Below are positions 33,122 to 42,454 of a stretch of DNA of 64,000 bases, in pieces (position 1 is the first letter of the stretch; every line of letters begins with the position of its first letter). Under the pieces are notes generated by a model. It searched no databases. It saw nothing but the letters and a program-made list of their open reading frames with translations, and was not told where the DNA came from. The position numbers and the translations under genes were made by a program. This DNA comes from JACCWP01 sp963785115. GTDB lineage: Bacteria; Actinomycetota; Actinomycetes; Propionibacteriales; Nocardioidaceae. The DNA is taken from NCBI GenBank assembly GCA_963785115.1, contig CAWATY010000009.1:496001-560000 (forward strand). The letters run 5' to 3'.

Positions 33122-34444
33122 ATGCAGTCCCCGCCCACCGTGCAGCCCACCGTGCAGCCGACGGTGCAGCCCCTCGGGCCGCCGCCCGCGGGCGACGAGG
33201 CGAGCGTCTATCCGGTCGGGCTGCGGCTGCAGGGCCGGGCCGTGGTCGTCGTCGGCGGCGGGCAGGTGGCGCAGCGCCGGGTGCCGGGTCTGCTCGCCGC
33301 CGGGGCCCGGGTGACGGTCGTGTCGCCCTGGTTGCGGCCCGCCCTGGAGGGCATGGTCGGGCAGGGCGAGGTGGCCTGGCACGAGCGCGGCTACCGGCCG
33401 GGCGACCTGGCGGAGGTCTGGTACGCGCTGGCGGCGAGCGACGACCCGGAGGTCAACGCTGCCGTCGCGACGGAGGCCGAGCAGCGCCGGGTGTTCTGCG
33501 TGCGCGCCGACGACGCCAGCGAGTCCACCGCCTGGACGCCGGCGTCCGGCCGGCACGACGGCGTGACCGTCGCGGTGCACGCCGACCGCGACCCGCGCCG
33601 GGCGGCGACCGTGCGCGACGGCGCTCTCGAGGCGCTGCGGACCGGCGACCTGGCCGCGCCGCGGCACCGCCGTCGTGGACCGGGCGTGGTGCTGGTCGGC
33701 GGCGGACCAGGTGACCCCGAGCTGATCACCCTGGCCGGACGGCGTGCGCTGGCGGAGGCCGACGTCGTGGTCGCCGACCGGCTCGCCCCGGCCGCCCTGC
33801 TGGACGAGCTGCCGCCGCACGTCGAGGTCGTCGACGCCGCCAAGCTTCCCCGGGGCCGGGCCGCGACGCAGACCGAGATCAACCGGCTGCTGGTCGAGCA
33901 CGCCCGGGCCGGACGCCGGGTGGTGCGGCTCAAGGGGGGCGACCCGTTCGTCTTCGGCCGCGGCTTCGAGGAGGTCATCGCCTGCGCTGAGGCAGGGGTG
34001 CCCTGCTCCGTCGTGCCCGGCGTGACCAGCGCGATCGGCGTTCCCGCTCTCGCGGGGGTCCCGGTGACGCACCGTGGGGTGACCCATGAGATGACCGTCG
34101 TGTCCGGGCACCTGCCGCCCGGGCACCCCGACAGCCTGGTGGAGTGGCCGGCGCTGGCCCGGCTGCGCGGCACCCTGGTGCTGCTGATGGCGGTGCAGAA
34201 CCTGCACGCGATCGCCGCCGTGCTGGTCGACCACGGCCGTTCGGGGGACACCCCCGTCGCCGTCGTCCAGGCGGGGACCACGGCGTCGGAGCGCCGGGTC
34301 GTGGCGACCCTGTCAACGGTGGACGAGGTCGTCCGGCGCGAGGGCATCACCGCCCCCGCGACGGTGGTGGTCGGCGACGTGGTGGGCGTGGCCAGCACCG
34401 TCACGGCCGTGCCGACTGCTGCGGGCCAGCCGGTCGGGGGCTGA
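33122..34444 (+). CDS. cobA: Uroporphyrinogen-III C-methyltransferase fused to precorrin-2 dehydrogenase
   Basis: A 440-residue two-domain protein. The N-terminal half has the Rossmann motif VVVVGGGQVAQRR (precorrin-2 dehydrogenase/ferrochelatase type, SirC/CysG-N). The C-terminal half is a SUMT with VVLVGGGPGDPELITL, LKGGDPFVFGRG and VTSAIGVPALAGVPVTHR. Together they carry uroporphyrinogen III to precorrin-2 and sirohydrochlorin for siroheme or cobalamin. The first residues contain three PTVQP units coded by near-identical 12-base repeats. The start follows a TACCGT box by six bases, suggesting a leaderless message. A name of cysG would be equally fair. Confidence 0.9.
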   Translation: MQSPPTVQPTVQPTVQPLGPPPAGDEASVYPVGLRLQGRAVVVVGGGQVAQRRVPGLLAAGARVTVVSPWLRPALEGMVGQGEVAWHERGYRPGDLAEVWYALAASDDPEVNAAVATEAEQRRVFCVRADDASESTAWTPASGRHDGVTVAVHADRDPRRAATVRDGALEALRTGDLAAPRHRRRGPGVVLVGGGPGDPELITLAGRRALAEADVVVADRLAPAALLDELPPHVEVVDAAKLPRGRAATQTEINRLLVEHARAGRRVVRLKGGDPFVFGRGFEEVIACAEAGVPCSVVPGVTSAIGVPALAGVPVTHRGVTHEMTVVSGHLPPGHPDSLVEWPALARLRGTLVLLMAVQNLHAIAAVLVDHGRSGDTPVAVVQAGTTASERRVVATLSTVDEVVRREGITAPATVVVGDVVGVASTVTAVPTAAGQPVGG

Positions 34445-34572
34445 GTCGGCGCTCCCCGCGGCGGTTGCGTGTGCCGCGAAGGCCCGGCGTAGGGTGTTGG
34501 GCGATCCGGGGTCGCCCGGTTCGAAGCCACCGCCGGGATGCGGTGAGAGGTCGAGCACGGGGGTCCCGTCAC

Positions 34573-36018
34573 GTGAAGTCGCTGCTTGCTGCCGCCCTGG
34601 CTGCTGTGGTCGTCGCGCCGTTGGCGCAGTCGCTGTCCGGACAGGCCGTCGCGTCGACCGCGTCGGCAGCGCGAGCTGCCGCTGCGCCCACGGACCGCGG
34701 CGTCGTGCTCGTCATCGTCGACGACATGCGTGCCGACGAGATGCGGGTCATGCCGAAGACGCGGGCCTGGCTGCAGGACAGCGGCGCCCGGTTCACCAAC
34801 GCGTATGCCCCCACCCCGTTGTGCTGCCCTGCGCGGGCCACGATCCTGACCGGCCAGTACGCGCACAACCACGGCGTGATGGACAACAACTCGACGCCTC
34901 CCCATCCCGGCAGCGTGACGGCGTTCGATGACTCCCGGACCCTGGCAACAGTGCTCGACGACAGCGTCTACACGGGCTATGTCGGGAAGTACCTCAACCG
35001 CTACGGCGAGCCCAACGGGATCGGCAGCTCCTACGTGCCGCCCGGGTGGGACCACTGGTGGCCGGGCACCAAGGGCGAGTACAACTACATGCCGGACACC
35101 ACGTACACCCCCAACGGCACGCACAACGTGACCATCGATGGCTACCAGACGAACGTCGAGACCGAGCTGGGCCAGCGGTTCCTGCGCCGGAAGGGCTCCG
35201 ACCCGTTCTTCCTGGTGCTCAACTACCTGGCGCCGCACAGTGACGTCGATCTCCGTTCCCCGGGCAGGGACCGGCCGCTCCCCGCCCGCAGGTACCGCGG
35301 CGACTTCCGCGGCACTGGCGCCAGGCGAACCCCTGCCTTCAACGAAAAGGATGTCTCGGACAAGCCCCCGGCCTACCAGCGCCCGCTGATGTCCGCCGCA
35401 CTCGTCAAGCGCGTCGACCGCCTCGCTGATGCGCGCTACGAGACCCTGCAGAGCGTCGACCAGGGCATGGGCCGGCTTCGTCGGACGCTGCGGCAGGAGG
35501 GCCTCATCGGTACGACCGATGTCATCTTCGTGAGCGACAACGGCTACATGCTCGGAGAGCACCGGTTCCCGGCCGGCAAGGGCCTGCAGTACGAGCCGAG
35601 CGTCCGGGTGCCGCTCCTGATGGCCGGGCCCGACGTGCCACGGGTCGGCCTGCGTCGGCAGCTGGTCGGCCTGCACGACCTCGCGTCGACCATCACCACC
35701 TGGCTCGGCGTGGGACCGATGCCCGGCTCCGACGGCGTCGACCTCGGTCCGGTTCTCGCGGGGGAGAAGCCGGACCGCGACCTCCTGCTGGAGGGCTGGT
35801 ACGACTCGGACCCAGGTCGTGACTTCGCATCGCTGCGGACCCCCGAGGGGTTCAAGTACACCGAGTTCGTCAACGGGCAGCGCGAGCTGTACGACCTGAG
35901 GGTCGACCCGCACGAGACGGCGAACCTGGCCGAGCAGCCGGCGTATGCGGAGACGGTCGCGGAGCTGTCCGCCCAGCTGCATGTGCTGCAGACCTGCGCA
36001 GAGGACAGCTGCCGATAG
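34573..36018 (+). CDS. Secreted sulfatase
   Basis: A 481-residue arylsulfatase-type protein with an N-terminal signal peptide (VKSLLAAALAAVVVAPLA..., cleavage near residue 26). VLVIVDDMRADEM holds the first metal ligands, and LCCPARATILTG contains the CxPxR motif in which the first Cys would be turned into formylglycine. HNHGV and FVSDNGYMLGEH complete the site. Maturation needs a formylglycine-generating enzyme, not present here. The substrate is probably a sulfated polysaccharide or glycan outside the cell. The upstream 128 bases have no gene and no clear promoter. Confidence 0.9.
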   Translation: MKSLLAAALAAVVVAPLAQSLSGQAVASTASAARAAAAPTDRGVVLVIVDDMRADEMRVMPKTRAWLQDSGARFTNAYAPTPLCCPARATILTGQYAHNHGVMDNNSTPPHPGSVTAFDDSRTLATVLDDSVYTGYVGKYLNRYGEPNGIGSSYVPPGWDHWWPGTKGEYNYMPDTTYTPNGTHNVTIDGYQTNVETELGQRFLRRKGSDPFFLVLNYLAPHSDVDLRSPGRDRPLPARRYRGDFRGTGARRTPAFNEKDVSDKPPAYQRPLMSAALVKRVDRLADARYETLQSVDQGMGRLRRTLRQEGLIGTTDVIFVSDNGYMLGEHRFPAGKGLQYEPSVRVPLLMAGPDVPRVGLRRQLVGLHDLASTITTWLGVGPMPGSDGVDLGPVLAGEKPDRDLLLEGWYDSDPGRDFASLRTPEGFKYTEFVNGQRELYDLRVDPHETANLAEQPAYAETVAELSAQLHVLQTCAEDSCR

Positions 36019-36026
36019 CTCGCCCT

Positions 36027-36032
36027 TACCAT
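36027..36032 (+). promoter_or_regulatory. -10 box of a leaderless gene
   Basis: TACCAT ends six bases before the GTG at 36039 of the RNA methyltransferase gene. Confidence 0.5.
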
Positions 36033-36038
36033 CGGTCG

Positions 36039-36851
36039 GTGTCCGAACGGGTGCGCGACCCTGACGACCCGCGGCTCGCCGACTATCGCGACCTGCGCGA
36101 CGTTGCCCTGCGGCGACTGCTGGAAACCGAGCACGGACTGTTCATCGCCGAGGGCTCGACCGTGCTGCGCCGCGCGCTCGCCGCCGGTTACGTCCCGCGC
36201 TCGCTGCTGCTCACCGAGCGCTGGCAGGCCGAGCTCGCGGACGTGGTCGACGCGATGGAGGCGGTGGAGGCGCCGTGCTACCTCGTCGACGAGGCGGTCG
36301 CCGAGCAGGTCACCGGCTTCCACGTGCACCGCGGCGCCCTGGCCTCGATGCACCGCAAACCGCTGCCGTCGGTGGCCGACGTGCTCGCGGGAGCGGACCG
36401 CCTGATCGTCCTCGAGGATGTCGTCGACCACACCAACGTCGGGTCCGTTCTGCGGTCGGCGACGGCACTCGGCGCGCAGGCCGCGCTGCTGTCGCCGCGG
36501 TGCGCCGACCCGTTGTACCGGCGGGCGGTGAAGGTCTCGATGGGCACGGTGTTCTCGCTGCCGTGGACCCGCGTCGACGACTGGTGGGAGGCCATCCCCG
36601 CGCTGCGCGAGGCGGGCTTCCTCACGGTGGCGCTCACCCCCGGCGCGGACGCCGTCGACCTGTCCACGGTGCCCGCGGCGGCGCGCACCGCCCTGCTGGT
36701 GGGGACCGAGGGTCCGGGTCTGAGCCGGCGCTGGCAGGACGCCGCCGATGTCCGGGCCCGCATCCCGATGGCAGGCGGCATCGACTCGCTCAACGTCGCC
36801 GCCGCGACGGCGGTGGCGGCGTACGCGCTGTGGGCTGCCCGCCCGGGCTAG
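36039..36851 (+). CDS. TrmH family RNA methyltransferase
   Basis: A 270-residue SPOUT methyltransferase: substrate-binding N domain (LRDVALRRLLETEHGLFIAEG), then the knotted SpoU domain with ILEDVVDHTNVGSVLRSATALG, LLVGTEGPGLS and MAGGIDSLNVAAATAV. It methylates a ribose 2-prime OH in rRNA or tRNA with S-adenosylmethionine. Such proteins can give resistance to ribosome-targeting antibiotics, but here a housekeeping role is more likely. The 3-prime end overlaps that of the convergent deformylase gene. Confidence 0.92.
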   Translation: MSERVRDPDDPRLADYRDLRDVALRRLLETEHGLFIAEGSTVLRRALAAGYVPRSLLLTERWQAELADVVDAMEAVEAPCYLVDEAVAEQVTGFHVHRGALASMHRKPLPSVADVLAGADRLIVLEDVVDHTNVGSVLRSATALGAQAALLSPRCADPLYRRAVKVSMGTVFSLPWTRVDDWWEAIPALREAGFLTVALTPGADAVDLSTVPAAARTALLVGTEGPGLSRRWQDAADVRARIPMAGGIDSLNVAAATAVAAYALWAARPG

Positions 36852-37447
36852 GTGGAACCGTCCTCGGAGCCGCCCGTGGTGGCCTCCGCGCCGACGGGCC
36901 AGTCGTCGGGGAACTCGTCGGCGGTCTCCTCGTGGTCACGCCGGAGCTTCTTGCGCGACTTGGCGCTCAGCCGGTCGCCGAACACCGTGCCGAACAGGTG
37001 ATCGGTCTCGTGCTGCAGACACCGGGCGAGCAGCCCGCTGCCCTCGTACGTGACGGGCGCGCCGGTGTGGTCCTGGCCGTCGACCCGGGCCCAGTCCGGG
37101 CGTGGGCACGAGACGAACGCCCCCGGGTAGGACAGGCACCCCTCGTCGGCGTCGTCGAGGTTGCGGTCCTTGCCTTCCGGCAGCGTCAGCCGCGGGTTGC
37201 ACACCACGCCGCGGTGCCGTACGTGGTCGTCGTCGGGGCAGTCGAAGACGAACACCGCCTGGTCGACGCCGATCTGGTTGGCGGCCAGGCCCACGCCGTC
37301 TGCCGCGTGCATCGTCGCGGCCATGTCGGCCACCAGCGTCCGCAGTCCGTCGTCGAACACCGTTACCGGCTCCAGCACGCGATGCATGATCGCCTCGCCC
37401 CAGCGGGTGATGGGGCGCACGGTGCCGCCACCGGGGAGCTCGTCCAC
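36848..37447 (-). CDS. def: Peptide deformylase
   Basis: A 199-residue deformylase that removes the formyl group from nascent proteins. The three family motifs are present: GVGLAANQIG (51-60), EGCLSYPG (102-109, metal-binding Cys) and QHETDH (145-150, two His and the catalytic Glu). A C-terminal tail rich in acidic residues extends beyond the catalytic domain. TAACCT at 37459-37454 ends six bases before the GTG start, a leaderless promoter. Confidence 0.95.
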   Translation of the reverse strand: MDELPGGGTVRPITRWGEAIMHRVLEPVTVFDDGLRTLVADMAATMHAADGVGLAANQIGVDQAVFVFDCPDDDHVRHRGVVCNPRLTLPEGKDRNLDDADEGCLSYPGAFVSCPRPDWARVDGQDHTGAPVTYEGSGLLARCLQHETDHLFGTVFGDRLSAKSRKKLRRDHEETADEFPDDWPVGAEATTGGSEDGST

Positions 37448-37453
37448 GCGCGC

Positions 37454-37459
37454 AGGTTA
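37454..37459 (-). promoter_or_regulatory. -10 box of the leaderless deformylase gene
   Basis: TAACCT on the minus strand ends six bases before the GTG start at 37447. Confidence 0.5.
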
Positions 37460-37530
37460 GCGACCGCCGGCGGCGGGTGAGGGCAGCGGGTGCGGGCACC
37501 GGCCCGCTCCGCGGACGGGCGTGGACGAGG

Positions 37531-38235
37531 ATGCCGTTCGTGGAGCCCCTGGACTATCCCGGCGAGCGGTTGGCCCGGGCGGGGCTGCTCGTCCGCGACC
37601 GGCTGCGGGCCTGGACGGGCGGGCCGGACCTCGATCGGATGCTGCGGGCCGAGCGGGCCACCCCGCTCGCCGCGCGGACGCTCGTCGTCGCCGTCGGCAG
37701 CAACGCCTCGTCCGACGTGGTGCGGGACAAGCTCGCCCGCGCGGGTGCGGACACGGTGGTGCCGTTCGTCACCGGCACGCTGGCCGGCGTGACGGTGGCG
37801 CACTCGGCACACGTGAGTGTGCCCGGCTACGTGCCGTGGGCACCGGCCGCCTCGACGGGCAGCCTCACCCGGGTGGTCGCGGCGCACCTCGACGCCGACC
37901 AGCTGACGGCCCTCGACGCGACCGAGCCGAACTACCAGCGCCGGCTGCTGCATCCCGGGCGTCACCAGCTGGTGCTGGACGATGGGGAGCGGCCCGCGAC
38001 GTTCTGCCTGTACGACTCCCGGCACGGTGTGCTGCGTCCGGGCGGCCGGCTGCTGGCGGCGCTGCCGCAGGCCGACCTGCAGGAGTGGCTGCTGGCCGAC
38101 CCCGAGCTCGCGGCGATCCTGGTCGGGGCGACGCCCGAGCACCGGCTTGCCGTGCTGCAGCGCGCCGAGGTCCGCGAGACGGTCCGTCGGGTGTTCGCCG
38201 AACGGGGCTGGGCGACTCCGTCCGGCCTGGCCTGA
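37531..38235 (+). CDS. Conserved hypothetical protein
   Basis: A 234-residue soluble protein. LVVAVGSNASSDVVRDKLARAG and later LTALDATEPNYQRRLL are faintly like the glycine-rich start and the acidic helix of gamma-glutamylcyclotransferase-like folds, but the resemblance is too weak to name it. The ATG at 37531 was chosen because GACGAGG lies just before it and the earlier residues are low-complexity. It converges on the bio operon and has no functional neighbour. Confidence 0.65.
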   Translation: MPFVEPLDYPGERLARAGLLVRDRLRAWTGGPDLDRMLRAERATPLAARTLVVAVGSNASSDVVRDKLARAGADTVVPFVTGTLAGVTVAHSAHVSVPGYVPWAPAASTGSLTRVVAAHLDADQLTALDATEPNYQRRLLHPGRHQLVLDDGERPATFCLYDSRHGVLRPGGRLLAALPQADLQEWLLADPELAAILVGATPEHRLAVLQRAEVRETVRRVFAERGWATPSGLA

Positions 38236-38253
38236 TCGGACGGGGTGTGACTC

Positions 38254-38646
38254 TCAGGCCGACGCCTCGCGCTCGGCGTCGCTGCGCAGCACGCAGAACA
38301 GGTTGCCCTCGGGGTCGGCCAGCACCACCCAGCCGCTGCCGTCGGGGTTGACCATGTCGGCGACCTGGGTGGCGCCGAGGGCTGTCACCCGGGCGACCTC
38401 CTCGGCGCGAGTGTTGTCGATCGGCACCAGGTCGAGGTGGATCCGCTTGCCCGGCAGCTCGGGGTCCGGCACCTGGATGAACAGCAGCTTGGTCGCACGG
38501 TCGGCGGACTGGATCAGCCACTCGACGTGCTCGGGGAGGTTGGGGTCGTCCGGGTCTTCCGCGAAGTCGAGCACCTGCTCCCAGAACCGCGCCACCGTTC
38601 CCGGGTCGTGGCAGTCGACAGTGATCGTCCGGATCTGTGAGGTCAT
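38254..38646 (-). CDS. VOC family protein at the end of the bio operon
   Basis: A 130-residue glyoxalase-like protein (DUF1680-free, actinobacterial VOC type). TITVDCHDPGTVARFWEQVLDF begins the fold, RIHLDLVPID holds the metal-ligand strand and WVVLADPEGNLFCVL ends it. Its ATG overlaps the bioD stop by four bases, so it is in the bioA-F-D transcript. Its role is unknown; a link to biotin is only positional. Confidence 0.87.
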   Translation of the reverse strand: MTSQIRTITVDCHDPGTVARFWEQVLDFAEDPDDPNLPEHVEWLIQSADRATKLLFIQVPDPELPGKRIHLDLVPIDNTRAEEVARVTALGATQVADMVNPDGSGWVVLADPEGNLFCVLRSDAEREASA

Positions 38647-39365
38647 GAGCCGGAGTCTGGCCCGCCCCAGGGCGCCGTGGCGAACCATTTCGGGGCCTCG
38701 TCGCGGAACTCCGCGACCGGGACGGTCGCGGCACCCGCGGGCAGCAGCGCGAGGAGTGGCAACCCGGTCAGTCGGGGCAGGTCCTCGCGGCCGACGAGAT
38801 CGGCCGGCCCGGGCTCGGCCGGCCAGCACCCGATGACCAGGCCGCGCACGGCGAGGCCGGCCCGCGCGATCGCGGCGAGCGTCAGCTCGGTGTGGTTGAG
38901 GGTGCCGAGGCCGGGGCGGACGACGAGGACGACGTCTGTCGTGCATTCGTCGAGGTGCCACTCGAGCGCCCGGCCGAGGTCGAGCAGGGTGCCCCCCGCC
39001 GGGTCGAGGCGGACCGCCACGCCGCCGGACCCCTCGACCAGGACGTGGCCGGCGGCGGCGGTACGCACCAGCCCGGCTGTGCGCCCGGCCAGTACGTCGA
39101 CGGCCGGCAGGGAGTCGCCGGAGCGGTGCGCCGCCGACTCCGGCGCCAGCGCCTCCGGCAGCCGGACCAGCTCGTGGCTGTCGATGCCGCTCAGCCGCCG
39201 TACCTCGTCGGCGTCGCCGGGCTCGCCCGGGACCAACCCCGTCTGCACCGGCTTCACCACCAGGGTGCGGTGACCGGCGGCCGCGGCGGCCACCGCCAGC
39301 GCCGCCGCCGCCACCGTCTTGCCGACGCCCGTGTCGGTCCCGGCGACCAGCGTGCAGCGGATCAT
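38643..39365 (-). CDS. bioD: Dethiobiotin synthase
   Basis: A 240-residue ATP-dependent enzyme that closes the ureido ring of dethiobiotin from diaminopelargonic acid and CO2. The P-loop GTDTGVGKT is at residues 9-17, VVKPVQTG and LVEGSGGVAV are the next conserved segments, and LVVRPGLGTLNHTELT binds the nucleotide. The start overlaps the bioF stop by four bases. Confidence 0.95.
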   Translation of the reverse strand: MIRCTLVAGTDTGVGKTVAAAALAVAAAAAGHRTLVVKPVQTGLVPGEPGDADEVRRLSGIDSHELVRLPEALAPESAAHRSGDSLPAVDVLAGRTAGLVRTAAAGHVLVEGSGGVAVRLDPAGGTLLDLGRALEWHLDECTTDVVLVVRPGLGTLNHTELTLAAIARAGLAVRGLVIGCWPAEPGPADLVGREDLPRLTGLPLLALLPAGAATVPVAEFRDEAPKWFATAPWGGPDSGS

Positions 39366-40492
39366 GGCGGCAGCACGTCGCCGCGCACCCGGTCGAGCAC
39401 CTCGAGCGCCCGGGCCACCTGAGCGTCGGTGAGTGTCGCCCTCGCGGTGAGCCGCAGCCGGGACATCCCGTCGGGCACCGACGGCGGCCGGAACGCCCCC
39501 ACCAGCACCCCGGCCTCGCGGGCCCGGCGGCGCACCTCGACGGCCTCCTCGGGTCCGGGCATCGGCACCGGCACGATCGCCCCCGCGGTCGCCGGCACGC
39601 CGCACCCGGTGGCCAGCTCGGCCGCCCGGGCGCGCACCCGCGTCGCGAGCTCCGGATCATCCAGCAGCAGCTCGAGGGCGGCGTGCGCGGCCGCAGTGGC
39701 CGGTGGAGCCAGCCCGGTGTCGAAGACGAAGGGGCGAGCGGTGTTGACCAGGTGCTCGATCACGGGGCGACTGGCCAGCACCGCCCCGCCCTGGCTGCCG
39801 AGCGACTTCGACAGTGTCGCCGTCACCACCACGCCCGGCCCGCGCAGTCCGAGCTCGACGGCCAGGCCCAGCCCGGCGGCGCCCGCGACCCCCAGCCCGT
39901 GGGCCTCGTCGACCAGCAGGGTGGCGTCGCGGCGCCGGCACACGGCCGCGAGCTCGGCCAGCGGGGCGGCGTCGCCGAGCACCGAGTAGACCGACTCGCA
40001 CACGACCAGCGCGCGCGGCTGCGTACGAGTGGCCAGCGCTGCGTCCACCGCGGCGACGTCACCGTGCGGCACGACGCGTACCTCGCCCCGCGCCAGCCGG
40101 CACCCGTCGACCAGCGACGCGTGCACGTGCGCGTCGGACACGATCAGCGTCCTCGCGTCCCCGAGCACGGCGACAGCGGCCAGGTTGGCGTGGTAGCCGG
40201 TGGACAGCACCAGCGCCGACTCGTGCCCCAACGCCTGCGCGAGGCGCTGCTCGAGCCGGTCGTGGACCTCGAGCGTCCCTGTCACCAGCCGGGATGCACC
40301 GGCGCCCGCGCCGTGCTCGCGGGCCGCCTCGACCGCGGCCGCCACGACCCGCGGGTGGCGGGCGAGCCCGAGGTAGTCGTTGCCTGCGAGGTCGAGCAGT
40401 TGCTGGTCGTCGTGCACCTGCAGCGAGCGCACCAGCCCGCGGCGCTGGCGCTCCCACGCGGCAGCGGCCAGCCAGTCGTCCAAGGCGCCCAC
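39362..40492 (-). CDS. bioF: 8-amino-7-oxononanoate synthase
   Basis: A 376-residue PLP enzyme joining pimeloyl thioester and alanine. The internal aldimine Lys229 is in TATLSKSLGSQGG, LVDEAHGLGV holds the Asp and His that contact PLP, and GASRLVTGTLEVHDRLE is the family motif near residue 66. The frame is intact although bioA just upstream is badly broken. The GTG start abuts the bioA stop. Confidence 0.95.
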   Translation of the reverse strand: MGALDDWLAAAAWERQRRGLVRSLQVHDDQQLLDLAGNDYLGLARHPRVVAAAVEAAREHGAGAGASRLVTGTLEVHDRLEQRLAQALGHESALVLSTGYHANLAAVAVLGDARTLIVSDAHVHASLVDGCRLARGEVRVVPHGDVAAVDAALATRTQPRALVVCESVYSVLGDAAPLAELAAVCRRRDATLLVDEAHGLGVAGAAGLGLAVELGLRGPGVVVTATLSKSLGSQGGAVLASRPVIEHLVNTARPFVFDTGLAPPATAAAHAALELLLDDPELATRVRARAAELATGCGVPATAGAIVPVPMPGPEEAVEVRRRAREAGVLVGAFRPPSVPDGMSRLRLTARATLTDAQVARALEVLDRVRGDVLPP

Positions 40493-41763
40493 TCAGGCCA
40501 CCTCGCCCCGTACGGCGGCGGCGACCGCCGCGGTCATCGTGGCCACGTCCGGCGGATCGGTGACGTAGGGCGGCATCGTGTAGACGAGGTCGCGGAACGG
40601 ACGCAACCACACCCCGGCCTCGAGCGCGGCGACGGTCGCCCGCTCGACGTTGACGGGACGGTCCAGCTGCACCACCCCAACGGCGCCCAGGACGCGGACG
40701 TCCGCAACTCCCGGCAGCTCGGCCAGCGGCCGCAGCCCGGCCTCGAGCCCGGTCGAGACCTCCGCCACCCTGGCGCGCCAGTCCGCGCCGGTGAGCAGGT
40801 CGAGCGAGGCGCAGGCGACGGCGCAGGCCAGGGGATTGCCCATGTAGGGGGCCCGTGCATGAGCACGCCCGACTCCGAGGCCGAGACGTCGTGGGCGACC
40901 CGCCGGTCGTGGTGAGGACGGCGGACAGCGTCAGGTAGCCACCGGTCAGCGCCTTGCCGACGCACATCACGTCGGGGAGACGTCTGCGTGTTCGGCGGCG
41001 AACATCGTGCCGGTGCGGCCGAAGCCGGTCGCGATCTCGTCCAGCACCAGCAGCAGGCCGTGCTCGTCCACACATCACGCGAAGCACCCGGAGGCACTCC
41101 GGGTCGTAGACGTGCATGCCGCCGGCTCCCTGCAGCACCGGCTCCACCACGACCGCGGCCAGCTCGTCGGCGTGCTCGCAGCCAGCCGCTCGACCTCGTC
41201 GCTCCAGGCCGCGACGTCGCCACCCGGCGCCGGCGGTCGCGGGGCGAAGACGTGCTGCGGCAGCACCCCGGTGAACATCGCGTGCATCCCGCCGACCGGG
41301 TCGCACACGGCCATCGCTCCGAACGTGTCGCCGTGGTAGCCCCCGCGAACGGTGAGCAGCCTGGTGCGTCCGGCCGACCGCCCCGCGCTGCGCCTGCAAC
41401 GCCATCTTGAGCGCCACCTCGACCGCGACCGAGCCCGAGTCGGCGAGGAACACGTGCTCCAGCCCGTCGGGCGTCAGCCCGACCAGCCGGCGGGCCAGCG
41501 ACACCGCCGGTTCGTGGGTCAGACCGCCGAACATGACGTGCGCCATCCGGCCGAGCTGGTCGCGTACCGCCGCGTCGAGCGCGGGGTGCCGGTAGCCGTG
41601 GATCGCGCACCACCACGACGACATCGCGTCGAGCACCTCGCGGCCGTCGTCGAGGCGCAGCCGGACCCCCGGGGCGTCGGTGACCACCCGCGTGGGGCGG
41701 GTGCCGTCATCGACGTGTACGGGTGCCACAGGTGCGCCCGGTCGTACTCGGCGAGGTCGCCAT
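40493..41763 (-). pseudogene. bioA: Adenosylmethionine-8-amino-7-oxononanoate aminotransferase, multiple frameshifts
   Basis: Fragments in all three frames rebuild a normal BioA of about 420 residues: DLAEYDRAHLWHPYTS, then MSSWWCAIHGYRHPALD, FLADSGSVAVEVALKMALQ, AMAVCDPVGGMHAMFTGVLP, DVMCVGKALTGGYLTLSAVL with the PLP lysine, and MGNPLACAVACASLD to the end. At least six single-base indels are needed (for example near 41715, 41370, 41185, 41075, 40915 and 40850). Both ends and spacing to bioF are normal, so this is probably an intact gene with sequence errors. A TAGCCT box lies ten bases before the ATG. Confidence 0.85.
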
Positions 41764-41887
41764 CTCAGACCTCAGGCTAGGACCGCGGCGCGGGATCGGT
41801 CGGGTGGGCAGTCGGGTCCCGACAAAATGGCCCGCTAGGGCTTAGGGGGACAGCGGCCTGACCGTCATGCTGAGGGCCGGTCTTGTC

Positions 41888-41912
41888 AACCCTTCGCCGG
41901 GTCCAGCTGGTT
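41888..41912 (+). promoter_or_regulatory. Predicted ECF sigma autoregulatory promoter
   Basis: AACCCTT at 41888-41894 and GTT at 41910-41912 lie before the sigma gene at 41940. The same AACCCTT...CAGC.G.GTT pattern occurs before the second SigE-type sigma gene, suggesting a -35/-10 pair read by these sigma factors. Confidence 0.45.
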
Positions 41913-41939
41913 GAGACGGTGAGGAGGGGGGGGGCACAC

Positions 41940-42454
41940 GTGGCAGCCGCTGACGAGTCGTTCGAGGCGTTCGTGGCTGCGCGCGGCAGTGCCCTGTGGC
42001 GATCGGCCTGGCTGCTCACCGGTGACGACGGTCGCGCCGAGGACCTGGTGCAGACGGCGTTGGCCAAGGCGTGGCCTCACCAGCGCACGGGTCAGCACGG
42101 GTGACGGCTCGTTCGAGGCGTACGTGCGGCGGATCCTCGTCACCACGTACGCGTCGTGGTGGCGGCGGCGCTGGCGCGGGGAGGTCCCGCACCGAGGACC
42201 TGCCGGACCACTCGGACGACGGCCACGCGGACTCCGGCGCCGTACGCCACGACGTGCTCGCCGCGCTCGGACGGCTGCCGGCCAGACAGCGGGCAGTCGT
42301 GGTGCTGCGCTACTACGAGGACCGCACCGAGGTCGAGACCGCGCGGCTGCTGGGCTGCTCGCTCGGAGCCGTCAAGCAGCACCACGCCCGGGCCCTGCTC
42401 GCGCTGCGGGGCTCACCGTGCTCGCCGACCGTCCACGAGGAGGAGATCCGATGA
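41940..42454 (+). pseudogene. SigE-family ECF sigma factor, two frameshifts
   Basis: Three frame pieces give a sigma factor of about 170 residues: region 2 with ESFEAFVAARGSALWRSAWLLTGDDGRAEDLVQTALAKAW, a middle part YVRRILVTTYASWWRRRW, and region 4 with LPARQRAVVVLRYYEDRTEVETARLLGCSLGAVKQHHARAL spread over consecutive motifs. Breaks are near 42082 and 42190. GAGGAGGG lies before the GTG start. The stop overlaps the next gene start (ATGA), whose product is a membrane protein likely to act as its anti-sigma or output partner. Confidence 0.82.

Noticed and set aside
36848..37447. Overlap of the TrmH and deformylase 3-prime ends as an assembly error.
   Set aside because: Both C-termini look natural and a four-base convergent overlap is common in compact genomes.
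41885..41890. TTGACA on the minus strand as a -35 box for bioA.
   Set aside because: No acceptable -10 box lies 16-18 bases downstream, the site is over 120 bases from bioA, and it overlaps the motif shared by the sigma genes.
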